Positions 18,573 to 26,533 of a DNA stretch of 64,000 nt are shown piece after piece. Under the pieces are notes generated by a model that saw nothing but the letters and a program-made list of their open reading frames with translations, did not search any database and was not told the DNA's origin. Numbering within the stretch: position 1 is the stretch's first letter; each line of letters begins with the position of its first letter. Source of the stretch: Gillisia sp. CAL575 (GTDB lineage Bacteria > Bacteroidota > Bacteroidia > Flavobacteriales > Flavobacteriaceae). The stretch is from NCBI RefSeq assembly GCF_000403785.1, contig NZ_APHJ01000027.1:62001-126000 (forward strand). The letters are read 5' to 3'. The position numbers and the translations under genes are program-made.

Positions 18573-19667
18573 ATGATTATTGCAGAGGTTATAAAACACT
18601 TAGAAGATTTTGCTCCCATAGCAACTGCCGAGGATTTTGATAATGTAGGCTTATTGGTTGGGGATGCAACAACAGCTCTAAAAGGCGTTTTAGTGACTCA
18701 TGACACATTGGAAGAAGTGGTAGAAGAAGCAATAGCTAAGAATTGCAACTTAATAGTAAGTTTCCATCCAATTATTTTTTCAGGACTTAAAAAACTGAAT
18801 GGTAAAAACTACGTAGAACGCACAGTGATCAAAGCAATAAAAAATGATATAGCTATATACGCAATTCATACTGCATTGGATAATCACCAATTAGGAGTTA
18901 ATAAGATTATGTGCGACAAGCTTGGGCTTGTTAATACTAAAATATTGATCCCAAAAAAAGGAGTAATTAAAAAGCTAACTACCTACGTCCCCAAAGAGCA
19001 GTCAGATGAACTAAGAAAGAGTTTATTTATGTCTGGAGCTGGAGCTATTGGTAATTATGACGAATGCAGCTTTAATATAGAAGGAACTGGAAGCTTTAAG
19101 CCGAATTTAGATTCTAACCCCACAATTGGAAAAAAAGGTGAAATTCATTTTGAAGAAGAAATCCAAATAGGCGTGATTTTCCCAAAGCATTTAGAAGGTA
19201 AAATATTAAAAGCACTTTTCGAAAACCATCCTTATGAGGAGGTAGCTTATGAAGTAATAACATTAGATAATTCTCATCAACAAATGGGGATGGGTATGAT
19301 TGGGGAGCTCTCTGAAGAAATGGAAGAAGTTGAATTCCTCTCTTTAGTAAAAAAGACCTTTAAAGCAGACGGGATTAGACATTCAGAATTATTGAAAAAG
19401 AAAGTGAAGAAAATAGCAGTTCTTGGGGGAAGCGGAAGTTCAGCAATAGAGGCCGCAAAAAGTGCAGGAGCAGACTTCTTTATAACTGCAGATCTTAAGT
19501 ATCACGATTACTATAAAGCCGAACAAAAGCTAGTGGTTGCAGACATTGGCCACTATGAAAGTGAACGATACACAAAAAACCTATTACATTCGTATCTTAG
19601 TAAAAAAATTAGTAATTTTGCAATTATTTTAGCGAATACAAAAACGAATCCTATCAAGTATTATTAA
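18573..19667 (+). CDS. Nif3-like dinuclear metal centre protein
   Basis: A 364-residue Nif3/YbgI-family protein, a hexameric protein with a two-metal centre. The N-terminal domain has VIKHLEDFAPIATAEDFDNVGL and the metal ligand stretch IVSFHPIIF; the C-terminal metal ligands are in ADIGHYESERY. A central insert (about 130-235) is the PII-like domain of long Nif3 proteins. The GTP cyclohydrolase label often used for the family is not secure. It is followed 2 bp later by a coiled-coil partner gene, a pairing conserved in Bacteroidota. TATATTTG at 18548-18555 is a possible -7 element. Confidence 0.92.
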   Translation: MIIAEVIKHLEDFAPIATAEDFDNVGLLVGDATTALKGVLVTHDTLEEVVEEAIAKNCNLIVSFHPIIFSGLKKLNGKNYVERTVIKAIKNDIAIYAIHTALDNHQLGVNKIMCDKLGLVNTKILIPKKGVIKKLTTYVPKEQSDELRKSLFMSGAGAIGNYDECSFNIEGTGSFKPNLDSNPTIGKKGEIHFEEEIQIGVIFPKHLEGKILKALFENHPYEEVAYEVITLDNSHQQMGMGMIGELSEEMEEVEFLSLVKKTFKADGIRHSELLKKKVKKIAVLGGSGSSAIEAAKSAGADFFITADLKYHDYYKAEQKLVVADIGHYESERYTKNLLHSYLSKKISNFAIILANTKTNPIKYY

Positions 19668-19669
19668 AT

Positions 19670-20449
19670 ATGGCAAAGAAAACCGAGGTTACTGTAGAAG
19701 AGAAGTTAAGAGCATTGTACGATCTTCAGTTAATTGATTCTAGAATAGATGAAATTAGAAATGTACGAGGTGAACTTCCTTTAGAGGTAGAAGATTTAGA
19801 AGATGAAGTAGCCGGATTAAATACACGTATTACTAAGCACGACACCGATCTTGAGGTTATTGATAATGATATCAAAACTAAAAAGATCCTTATCGAGGAC
19901 GCAAAAGCATCTATTAAAAAATATGCAGAGCAACAGAAGAACGTTCGTAATAACCGTGAATTTAATGCACTTAGTAAGGAAGTAGAATTTCAAGAACTTG
20001 AGATAGAACTTGCAGAAAAGCACATTAAAGAATACAGAGCTTCTATAGAGCAGAAAAAGGAAGTTATTGGACAAACCAAAGAGAAATTGGAAGATCGCCA
20101 AAAACACCTTGTTCACAAAAAAGGAGAATTAGATGAAATTTTAGCTGAAACTCAAAAAGAGGAAGACATGCTAACTAAAAAATCTAATGATTTCGAAACT
20201 CAAATCGAAGACAGATTAATCACCGCTTACAAGCGAATTAGAAATAATGTAAAAAATGGTTTAGCTGTAGTTCCTGTTGAAAGAGGAGCTTCTGGTGGAT
20301 CTTATTTTACTATTCCTCCACAAGTTATCGTTGAGATTGCTAGTAGAAGAAAAATTATTACAGATGAGCACAGTGGTAGAATTTTAGTTGATGAAGATCT
20401 AGCTAAAGAAGAACAAGAAAAAATGGAAAAAATGTTTTCTAAGTTTTAA
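19670..20449 (+). CDS. Coiled-coil protein with degenerate C4 zinc ribbon
   Basis: A 259-residue protein of the CT398-like family: a long antiparallel coiled coil (about residues 30-180) and a small C-terminal ribbon. In the family's usual form, the ribbon has four Cys (GGCF..IPPQ and a CxxC of the CEHCGRIL type). Here the equivalent parts read GGSYFTIPPQVIV and TDEHSGRILVDED, so all the expected zinc-ligand Cys are gone while the surrounding residues remain. It probably works with the adjacent Nif3-like protein; its biochemical role is not known. Good terminator-like hairpin downstream. Confidence 0.85.
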   Translation: MAKKTEVTVEEKLRALYDLQLIDSRIDEIRNVRGELPLEVEDLEDEVAGLNTRITKHDTDLEVIDNDIKTKKILIEDAKASIKKYAEQQKNVRNNREFNALSKEVEFQELEIELAEKHIKEYRASIEQKKEVIGQTKEKLEDRQKHLVHKKGELDEILAETQKEEDMLTKKSNDFETQIEDRLITAYKRIRNNVKNGLAVVPVERGASGGSYFTIPPQVIVEIASRRKIITDEHSGRILVDEDLAKEEQEKMEKMFSKF

Positions 20450-20470
20450 GACTGCTTTTCTAACTTATAT

Positions 20471-20521
20471 AAGGGTTTAGAATATTTGCAAATTATGCAC
20501 TTATTTTAAACCCTTTTTTTT
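20471..20521 (+). terminator. Possible terminator after the coiled-coil gene
   Basis: AAGGGTTTA at 20471-20479 pairs with TAAACCCTT at 20507-20515, followed by a T run. The loop of 27 nt is long, so termination is less sure. Confidence 0.5.
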
Positions 20522-20603
20522 TGACTTAAATTGATTAACACCAATTTCACAGTATCTGCAAAATAAATAGATAACTTTATTAAAATATCAATACCCCCTA
20601 TTT

Positions 20604-21242
20604 ATGAAATTCGCTACAATTATACTCTTAGGAATTACACTATGCTTTGCTTCGTGTAAAGATTCAGAAACAAATTCTAATCAAGATTCTGTTTCCGAAG
20701 AAAATACAGATTCTGAATTGAATTCTGAAAAAAGTAAAGAGTCTAATATTTATTCTCAGGATAATAATCTATCCAAAGAAACTTCAACTCCTGAGTCTAA
20801 TGTGAATTCGGAAACAATCAATTCGCCAAACATCGATGACAAGACAAAACCTAATTCTCAAAGCGCTAATTTGAGTGGGACTTATATTAAAATGGGAGAA
20901 GAAGTAGACTCCTCTTGTACTTGTTATTGTGTAACTATTAATTATATAGGAAATTCTGAAATGTGTTTGACCCCTTCCAAAATTTTCATTAATACGAGAA
21001 TGCAGAAGAAAGACAAAAATACTACAGATATATTTTTAATAAATCCATCTGCTAAGAACACAGAAGGCAAAGATATTCCTTGGACTAAATTCGATACTAA
21101 TAAACCTATTGCAACTATTACTACTAAAGAAAATGGGGAAATAGATTTAGACTGGTTAGGATTCTCCATAAAAGGAGACTTAGCAATAGATTACGCCATT
21201 CTTGGTAAAAAAACGCTCGAAGGAAATTATAAAAAAAAATAA
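20604..21242 (+). CDS. Hypothetical lipoprotein with Ser/Asn-rich linker
   Basis: A 212-residue lipoprotein that I cannot assign to a family. It has a lipoprotein signal with lipobox FASC, then about 75 residues of low complexity rich in Ser, Asn, Glu and Thr, and a C-terminal domain with an unusual cysteine cluster, SSCTCYCVTINY. The domain begins with the lipocalin-like SGTYIKMG. It ends one base before the msrA start, so the two are clearly cotranscribed, which could link it to redox protection in the periplasm, but this is inference. Confidence 0.8.
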   Translation: MKFATIILLGITLCFASCKDSETNSNQDSVSEENTDSELNSEKSKESNIYSQDNNLSKETSTPESNVNSETINSPNIDDKTKPNSQSANLSGTYIKMGEEVDSSCTCYCVTINYIGNSEMCLTPSKIFINTRMQKKDKNTTDIFLINPSAKNTEGKDIPWTKFDTNKPIATITTKENGEIDLDWLGFSIKGDLAIDYAILGKKTLEGNYKKK

Positions 21243-21243
21243 T

Positions 21244-21903
21244 ATGAAAACTATTTTAAGCCTCACATTTTCACTTCTCCTCTTCTCTTGTGGAAATGGA
21301 AATACCAAAACAACTGCAAATTCAGCCGACTTAAATAAGGAGCCTGTGGAAGTTCCTATGCAAAATAACATGGCAAAGGCTTATTTTGCAAGTGGTTGTT
21401 TTTGGTGTGTAGAAGCGATTTATGAAAGTGTAAATGGCGTATCTGAAGTAATATCTGGTTATTCTGGAGGTCATACAGAAAATCCTACTTATGAAGCTAG
21501 CAATACTGGTAAAACAGGACACGCTGAAGCTGTAGAAGTAATTTACAATCCAGAAGTTGTGAGTTTTGAAACGTTAGTAAAAGTATATTATGGATCACAA
21601 AATCCAACTCAGGCAAATGGGCAAGGTCCAGATAATGGATCGCAGTATAGATCAATTTTATTTTATCAGAATGCAGAACAACAGGCTACAATTGAGAAAG
21701 TAGCTACAGAAGTTGGAAAAAGCTACGACAAGCCATTAGCGGCAGATGTTGTTCCCTTTCAAAAATTTTGGGTAGGAGAAGATTACCACCAGAATTACGA
21801 AAAACTGCATCCTGAGAATCCTTATATTCAAAATGTATCAATCCCAAGATATAATAAATTCAAGAAAAAATTTCCTGAATTATTAAAGCCAAACGCACAT
21901 TAA
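21244..21903 (+). CDS. msrA: Peptide-methionine (S)-S-oxide reductase, lipoprotein form
   Basis: Reduces the S form of methionine sulfoxide in proteins. The catalytic Cys is in ASGCFWCVEAIYE, and other family parts are SGYSGGHTENPTYEAS, GHAEAVEVIYNP and FWVGEDYHQNY. The start at 21244 (219 residues) gives a lipoprotein signal with lipobox LFSC; a TTG 42 bp earlier would sit inside the upstream gene and hide the signal. So this MsrA is predicted to act at the periplasmic or outer-membrane side, and not in the cytosol. It is coupled to the Cys-cluster lipoprotein. Confidence 0.94.
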   Translation: MKTILSLTFSLLLFSCGNGNTKTTANSADLNKEPVEVPMQNNMAKAYFASGCFWCVEAIYESVNGVSEVISGYSGGHTENPTYEASNTGKTGHAEAVEVIYNPEVVSFETLVKVYYGSQNPTQANGQGPDNGSQYRSILFYQNAEQQATIEKVATEVGKSYDKPLAADVVPFQKFWVGEDYHQNYEKLHPENPYIQNVSIPRYNKFKKKFPELLKPNAH

Positions 21904-21925
21904 TAATTTAGAATTTCATAAATAA

Positions 21926-21953
21926 AAAAAAGAGGCAATTAAGCCTCTTTTTT
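21926..21953. terminator. Bidirectional terminator between msrA and kmo
   Basis: The 11-bp stem (21926-21936 with 21943-21953) has an A run on one side and a T run on the other, between two convergent genes. Confidence 0.9.
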
Positions 21954-21975
21954 ATTCTTTTCTTGTTGATACCGA

Positions 21976-23334
21976 CTATGCTTTGATTGCTTCGCTATGC
22001 AGTAATTCCAAAATCAATTCATTTACCTCCTCGGTCTCCCATTTATCTTCGATTCCTGGGAAAGCCATCACCTCATCCATAATATCCCTTTGTTTATCTC
22101 CAATTGCTAAAGCATCCGCATAAGGTTTGTCTGAAAAAGTTACTCTGGAATATAAGGGAATCCACTTTTCAGGATATTTATCAGCAAAATGTTTTTCTAT
22201 CTTCTTTCGGAGTATAAATTGAGGATTTGCAGTCTTGCTGCTCATCTCTACAAAATTTCTATAACTCAATTCTGCGATAGCATCTGCATTTGGTTTTCTA
22301 CTTTTTTGATATTCTTGGAAAATCATTTCCCAATCGTCGTTATACTTCTCTATAAGTTCATCTAAGACAGAAATATCCTCAAATCCTGCATTCATACCCT
22401 GCCCGTAAAAAGGAACAATTGCATGAGCTGAGTCGCCCACTAAAGCCACCTTATCCCAATAGGTCCAAGGATAGCATTTCATAGTTACCATCGCACTCGT
22501 TGGGTTTTTAAAGAAGTCTTTAGTTAAATTGGATATATCAGATTTAATATCGGGGAAATATTCGCTGAAGAATTTTTCTGCTTCTACTTCGGTTTTAATT
22601 TTTTCAAAAGAAATATCACCCTCAAAAGGCATAAATAAAGTACAAGTAAAACTTCCATCCAAATTAGGCATAGCTATAAGCATAAATTCGCCTCTAGGCC
22701 AAATATGAAAAGACGCATTATCTAGTTTGTGCGAACCATCACTATTAGCGGGAATAGTTAATTCTTTATAACCAACATCTATAAAATTTTGAGAATAGTT
22801 AAATCTACTATTTCGCTGCATTTTATGGCGAACTCTAGAAAAAGCACCATCTGCGCCAAAAACCATATCGAATTGATATTCCTGCCATTCTGCTTTTTCA
22901 GACTCTCCCGTATAAATTTTAGCTTCAGCTAGGTTTACATCCCATACTTTCTCCTCAAATCTAAATTTAGCACCAGTCTCTTCAGCAAGGTCAATCATCT
23001 TCCTATTAAGCACCCCTCTAGAAATAGAATAAATAGCTTCTCCTTCTTTCCCATATTTCTGAAAGTAGATAGGCTTTTCATTAACATGTAAAGCGCGTTT
23101 ATCTAAAGCTAAGGCTAATTCCCGTATATCCTTTTCTACTCCAACTTTTCGCAAAGCGCTCCATCCTCTATTGGACATTGCTAGATTTATAGACCTACCA
23201 GAAAATTCTACTTTTCTTACATCCTGTCTACGGTCAAACACCGTAACCTCATGACCTCTTTTTCTTAAATAAATAGCTAGTAAGGAACCTACCAACCCGG
23301 AGCCAATAATGGCAATATTTTTAGTTTTCTGCAT
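21976..23334 (-). CDS. kmo: Kynurenine 3-monooxygenase
   Basis: An FAD- and NADPH-dependent hydroxylase that converts L-kynurenine to 3-hydroxykynurenine. The N-terminal Rossmann motif is IAIIGSGLVGSLLAIYL; the class A flavoprotein motifs include VFGADGAFSRVR (DG motif) and KVALVGDSAHAIVPFYGQG (GD motif). Length is 452 residues, matching the bacterial family. Kynureninase is encoded 3.2 kb away on the same strand, so the window covers two consecutive steps of the tryptophan-to-3-hydroxyanthranilate route, used in Bacteroidota for NAD synthesis. Confidence 0.95.
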   Translation of the reverse strand: MQKTKNIAIIGSGLVGSLLAIYLRKRGHEVTVFDRRQDVRKVEFSGRSINLAMSNRGWSALRKVGVEKDIRELALALDKRALHVNEKPIYFQKYGKEGEAIYSISRGVLNRKMIDLAEETGAKFRFEEKVWDVNLAEAKIYTGESEKAEWQEYQFDMVFGADGAFSRVRHKMQRNSRFNYSQNFIDVGYKELTIPANSDGSHKLDNASFHIWPRGEFMLIAMPNLDGSFTCTLFMPFEGDISFEKIKTEVEAEKFFSEYFPDIKSDISNLTKDFFKNPTSAMVTMKCYPWTYWDKVALVGDSAHAIVPFYGQGMNAGFEDISVLDELIEKYNDDWEMIFQEYQKSRKPNADAIAELSYRNFVEMSSKTANPQFILRKKIEKHFADKYPEKWIPLYSRVTFSDKPYADALAIGDKQRDIMDEVMAFPGIEDKWETEEVNELILELLHSEAIKA

Positions 23335-23611
23335 TAACTTTTATAGGTAGAGTACCTCCAATTTTTAAAAGGTTATCTAATTTGTAATTAGAAAATTCGT
23401 CATTCAAAAATACAGATTAAATCTCAATTGGCTTTTTTAATCCCTAGCTCATTTAATCTTCTCGTAAATCAAAATCTTATAATATTCCCTATTAAAAATC
23501 AGATTCTAACTCAAGAGTCATTAAAATAAAGTTAAAAACCACCCCAATTACAATTTGTTTAACACCGCATAAACTATGCATCCTTTAAATTTAATTTTTA
23601 AATAAAACGAC

Positions 23612-24724
23612 ATGAAAGATAACCAACCATTATTAGAATCGTATAAATTAGAAGATCTCACTTTAAACAATCGAGTTGTAATGGCTCCAATGACCAGAAA
23701 TAGGGCAGATAACAGTGAAAGTGTACCTACAGATCTTCATGTAGAATATTATAAACAACGAAGTGGAGCGGGCTTAATTATTACTGAAGGTTCTCAGATC
23801 TCTGAAAGAGCGGTTGGATATATTAATACACCTGGCATATACACAGATGCTCAAGCTGAGGCTTGGAAAAAAGTTACCAATGCGGTTCATGAGGAAGGTG
23901 GAAAGATCTTTATCCAATTATGGCATTGTGGTAGAATGTCTCACCCTAAGTTTCATGATGGTGAAAAACCTTTAGCTCCAAGTGCGGTTAATCCTAATGC
24001 GCAATCTTTTACTAAGGACGGATTTGAAGATACGGTAGAACCTAAAGCAATGAGCCTGGTAGAGATTAAAGAAACTGTGCAAGAATTTAAAAAAGCAGCG
24101 CAAAAAGCAAAAGATGCTGGATTTGATGGAGTAGAAATTCATTCCTCCAATGGCTATCTAATTCATCAATTTTTTAATAAAAATTCCAATAAACGAACAG
24201 ATGAATATGGCGGAAGTATTCAAAATAGAGCTAGATTCTTTTTTGAAGTTATAGATGCTATAAATGAAGTTTGGGAAGAAACGAAAATTGGAGTAAGACT
24301 CAACCCTTCTTTAAACGAAGTATTTGGAATTATTGCTACAGAAGAAAGCATTCCAACATTCGATTATATTATAGAAAAATTAAATGCATATAATTTAGCT
24401 TATCTGCACTTATCTGAACCTTTTACAGATGTTAGTGAAATAGATTACTTAGTTTCTGAAATAGCTAAACATTATAGACCTATATATAAAGGCACATTGA
24501 TGATCAATGCAGGTTTTGACCAAGAAAAAGGAAATAACGTTATTAAGGAAGGAAATGCAGACTTAGTTTCTTTTGCAAAATTATTCATTTCCAATCCAGA
24601 TTTACCAAACCGATTTGAAAAAAATGCTGATTTAGCAAAATGGGATGAAGACACTTTTTACACACCAGGATCAAAAGGCTATACCGATTACCCAAAATTA
24701 AAGGAAGAAACCGTTAATAAATAA
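23612..24724 (+). CDS. Old Yellow Enzyme-family alkene reductase
   Basis: A 370-residue FMN-dependent ene-reductase (NemA/OPR type). The start has the FMN-binding NRVVMAPMTRNRAD; the substrate pocket has the pair in VEIHSSNGYLIHQFF, and phosphate binding falls in ADLVSFAKLFISNPDLP. Such enzymes reduce activated C=C bonds of enones, nitroesters and similar electrophiles with NAD(P)H. The physiological substrate is unknown. The 277-bp upstream spacer holds no gene. A small helical protein gene follows after 32 bp. Confidence 0.92.
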   Translation: MKDNQPLLESYKLEDLTLNNRVVMAPMTRNRADNSESVPTDLHVEYYKQRSGAGLIITEGSQISERAVGYINTPGIYTDAQAEAWKKVTNAVHEEGGKIFIQLWHCGRMSHPKFHDGEKPLAPSAVNPNAQSFTKDGFEDTVEPKAMSLVEIKETVQEFKKAAQKAKDAGFDGVEIHSSNGYLIHQFFNKNSNKRTDEYGGSIQNRARFFFEVIDAINEVWEETKIGVRLNPSLNEVFGIIATEESIPTFDYIIEKLNAYNLAYLHLSEPFTDVSEIDYLVSEIAKHYRPIYKGTLMINAGFDQEKGNNVIKEGNADLVSFAKLFISNPDLPNRFEKNADLAKWDEDTFYTPGSKGYTDYPKLKEETVNK

Positions 24725-24756
24725 TAAATATAATTTATAAATCTAAAACTTCAACA

Positions 24757-25002
24757 ATGAAACAAGAGAAAATAGATCAATTAAAGAGCATATTAAATAA
24801 ACTAGAAGATATTAAACACAGCCAAGAAAGTGTTATAGACAAAATCAACCATGTGATTACAGATCTTTTTCAACATCCAGATAAAAAACTAGAAAAGGCT
24901 ATGGAAGATGCTCATCAAAAATCGTCAGATAATGTAGATTCTGTTAGCGAAGTTTTGGAAGATCTTGAAATGAGAATTAATAAAGCTGAAAATGAAATGT
25001 AG
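24757..25002 (+). CDS. Small helical hypothetical protein
   Basis: An 81-residue protein, predicted all-helical with heptad-like hydrophobics (IDQLKSILNKLEDI, VSEVLEDLEMRINKAE). No signal peptide, no Cys, acidic. I do not recognise the family. It is probably cotranscribed with the alkene reductase gene 32 bp upstream. Confidence 0.65.
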   Translation: MKQEKIDQLKSILNKLEDIKHSQESVIDKINHVITDLFQHPDKKLEKAMEDAHQKSSDNVDSVSEVLEDLEMRINKAENEM

Positions 25003-25346
25003 TTTACTATTGCTTTTTTTGAATTATCAATATTATAAAAGTTAGTAATTATTTACCTAACCTTCTTTATATTAAAATATTAAAGAGCAACATATACCTA
25101 GATTCAAAGCACAAAAACAGAATTATTTCACTTATCATCTCTATAAAAATTTTAAGAAATTAGTTAAACACTCGTTAAAATAGATTAGATTAGTTAGTGC
25201 TTTCCATAAATTCGTATTGAAATCTAATCAGATTATTCAATTGGGAATTTTAAAGTTTTAAGTACTAACTAGTAATTTTTAATTCTTAATTGAAATAATC
25301 TATAACCATTAATACGCAACTATTGTTGCAATAAATAACTAACAAT
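25003..25346. other. Non-coding spacer of 344 bp
   Basis: AT-rich, with stops in all frames and no open frame worth calling. It must contain the promoter of the small membrane-protein gene, but no TAnnTTTG match stands out. The long distance leaves room for a leader RNA. Confidence 0.5.
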
Positions 25347-25502
25347 ATGAAAGATTTAATTTGGCTAATCGTAGTACTACTAATCATTGGATGGTTAATC
25401 GGATATTTTGCCTTCCCAGATTTAGGTAGTATCATCCACATTTTAATTGTAATTGCAGTAATCCTTATTTTGTATAAACTTTTAACAGGAAGAAGATTGT
25501 AA
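25347..25502 (+). CDS. Small membrane protein, lmo0937 type
   Basis: A 51-residue protein with two hydrophobic helices: IWLIVVLLIIGWLIGYF and IIHILIVIAVILILYKLL, separated by a short FPDLGS turn and ending in GRRL. This layout and length match the widely spread lmo0937-family membrane proteins, often stress-induced and of unknown function. The gene has its own terminator directly downstream. Confidence 0.8.
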   Translation: MKDLIWLIVVLLIIGWLIGYFAFPDLGSIIHILIVIAVILILYKLLTGRRL

Positions 25503-25518
25503 TTAATACATACATTTT

Positions 25519-25551
25519 AAAAAGCCCTTTGAAATTCAAAGGGCTTTTTTT
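25519..25551 (+). terminator. Intrinsic terminator after the lmo0937-type gene
   Basis: Near-perfect hairpin with arms 25519-25531 and 25537-25549, GC core AGCCCTTTG, followed by T's. Confidence 0.92.
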
Positions 25552-25606
25552 ATGCATAATTCTAAAATAGAATTAGAATAGCTACTTTTAATAAAATTAT
25601 ATAATT

Positions 25607-26290
25607 ATGAAACAAATATTTACACTCTGTCTACTTTTTACTGTTTTAATTGGTTGTAAGGACAACCAATCAAAATCTGAAGACGCAAATAATTCCATAA
25701 CCAAAAACTCCGAGGAGCTTCCTATAACTGCTCAAATTGCAAATGCTAATGGTATAGAGGAATTCAAAGAATTGGAGGAATTAAATTTTACGTTTAATGT
25801 AAAAGTAAATGACACATTGCGAGCGGAACGGGTTTGGAAATGGTTTCCTAAAAGCAAAAAAATTCAGCTAACAGAAAATGGAGAATCAATTAGCTATACT
25901 CAGGGTGATAGTTTAGCTGAAAAAGCATTGGCTGCAGATCAAAAATTCATAAACGATTCTTATTGGTTACTTTTTCCGTATCAATTAATGTGGAGCGATT
26001 TTGAATCTACCTATAACGAAAAAGGTATTTCTCCAATTAGTAATGAAGAAATGAAAATGCTTACGGTGAGCTATAATGGAAAAGGTGGTTATTCTCCAGA
26101 CGATTCTTACCATATCTTTTTTGGAGAAGATAATATGATTAAGGAGTGGACCTACGTTTCTTCAACAGGTAGAGAGTTAACAACTACCTGGGAAGACTAC
26201 GAAACTTATAAAGGAATACCTATTGCAAAAATGCATAAATCTGCAGACAGCAGTTTTCAGTTGTATTTTACAGATATCAAATTAAAATAA
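25607..26290 (+). CDS. Hypothetical lipoprotein
   Basis: A 227-residue lipoprotein with signal MKQIFTLCLLFTVLIGC, an acidic linker, and one domain with conserved-looking stretches FNVKVNDTLRAERVWKWFP and AADQKFINDSYWLLFPYQL. The pattern resembles Bacteroidota outer-membrane-associated proteins such as those labelled DUF6503, but I am not certain. It is transcribed alone; a repeat-bearing spacer follows. Confidence 0.75.
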   Translation: MKQIFTLCLLFTVLIGCKDNQSKSEDANNSITKNSEELPITAQIANANGIEEFKELEELNFTFNVKVNDTLRAERVWKWFPKSKKIQLTENGESISYTQGDSLAEKALAADQKFINDSYWLLFPYQLMWSDFESTYNEKGISPISNEEMKMLTVSYNGKGGYSPDDSYHIFFGEDNMIKEWTYVSSTGRELTTTWEDYETYKGIPIAKMHKSADSSFQLYFTDIKLK

Positions 26291-26307
26291 AAGTAAAAAC
26301 CTTAAAG

Positions 26308-26530
26308 CATCCCCTCTTAAATCCTCCCCAGCAGGGAGGACTTAATCAAGAACCTCGGTGAGAGACCACGAGGTATGAATTGGAAAATACTATTAAAAAA
26401 TTCGAGGCAAGCCGCGGAGAATTAAACCCTCAATTAGGGATAAAAAAATACTATTTTAAATTAGATCTGAATTTTTAAAAATCTTGGAGTTCTCGATGGC
26501 TATTGAAACATACATTCGACCCTCAGTGAG
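26308..26530. repeat. Intergenic repeat region
   Basis: The spacer before kynU carries degenerate repeat material. Bases 26308-26343 are a 36-bp element that recurs in inverted orientation at 37735-37770, with 32 of 36 positions equal. Next to it are an ACCTCG/CGAGGT inverted repeat (around 26351-26374), a GAGGCAAGCCGCGG stretch, and two ACCCTC-containing stretches, the second forming ACCCTCAGTGAGGGT. None of it is coding. Confidence 0.6.
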
Positions 26531-26533
26531 GGT

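Noticed and set aside
21202-21243. Longer MsrA starting at TTG 21202
   Set aside because: It would lie inside the preceding gene and mask the clear lipoprotein signal starting at 21244.
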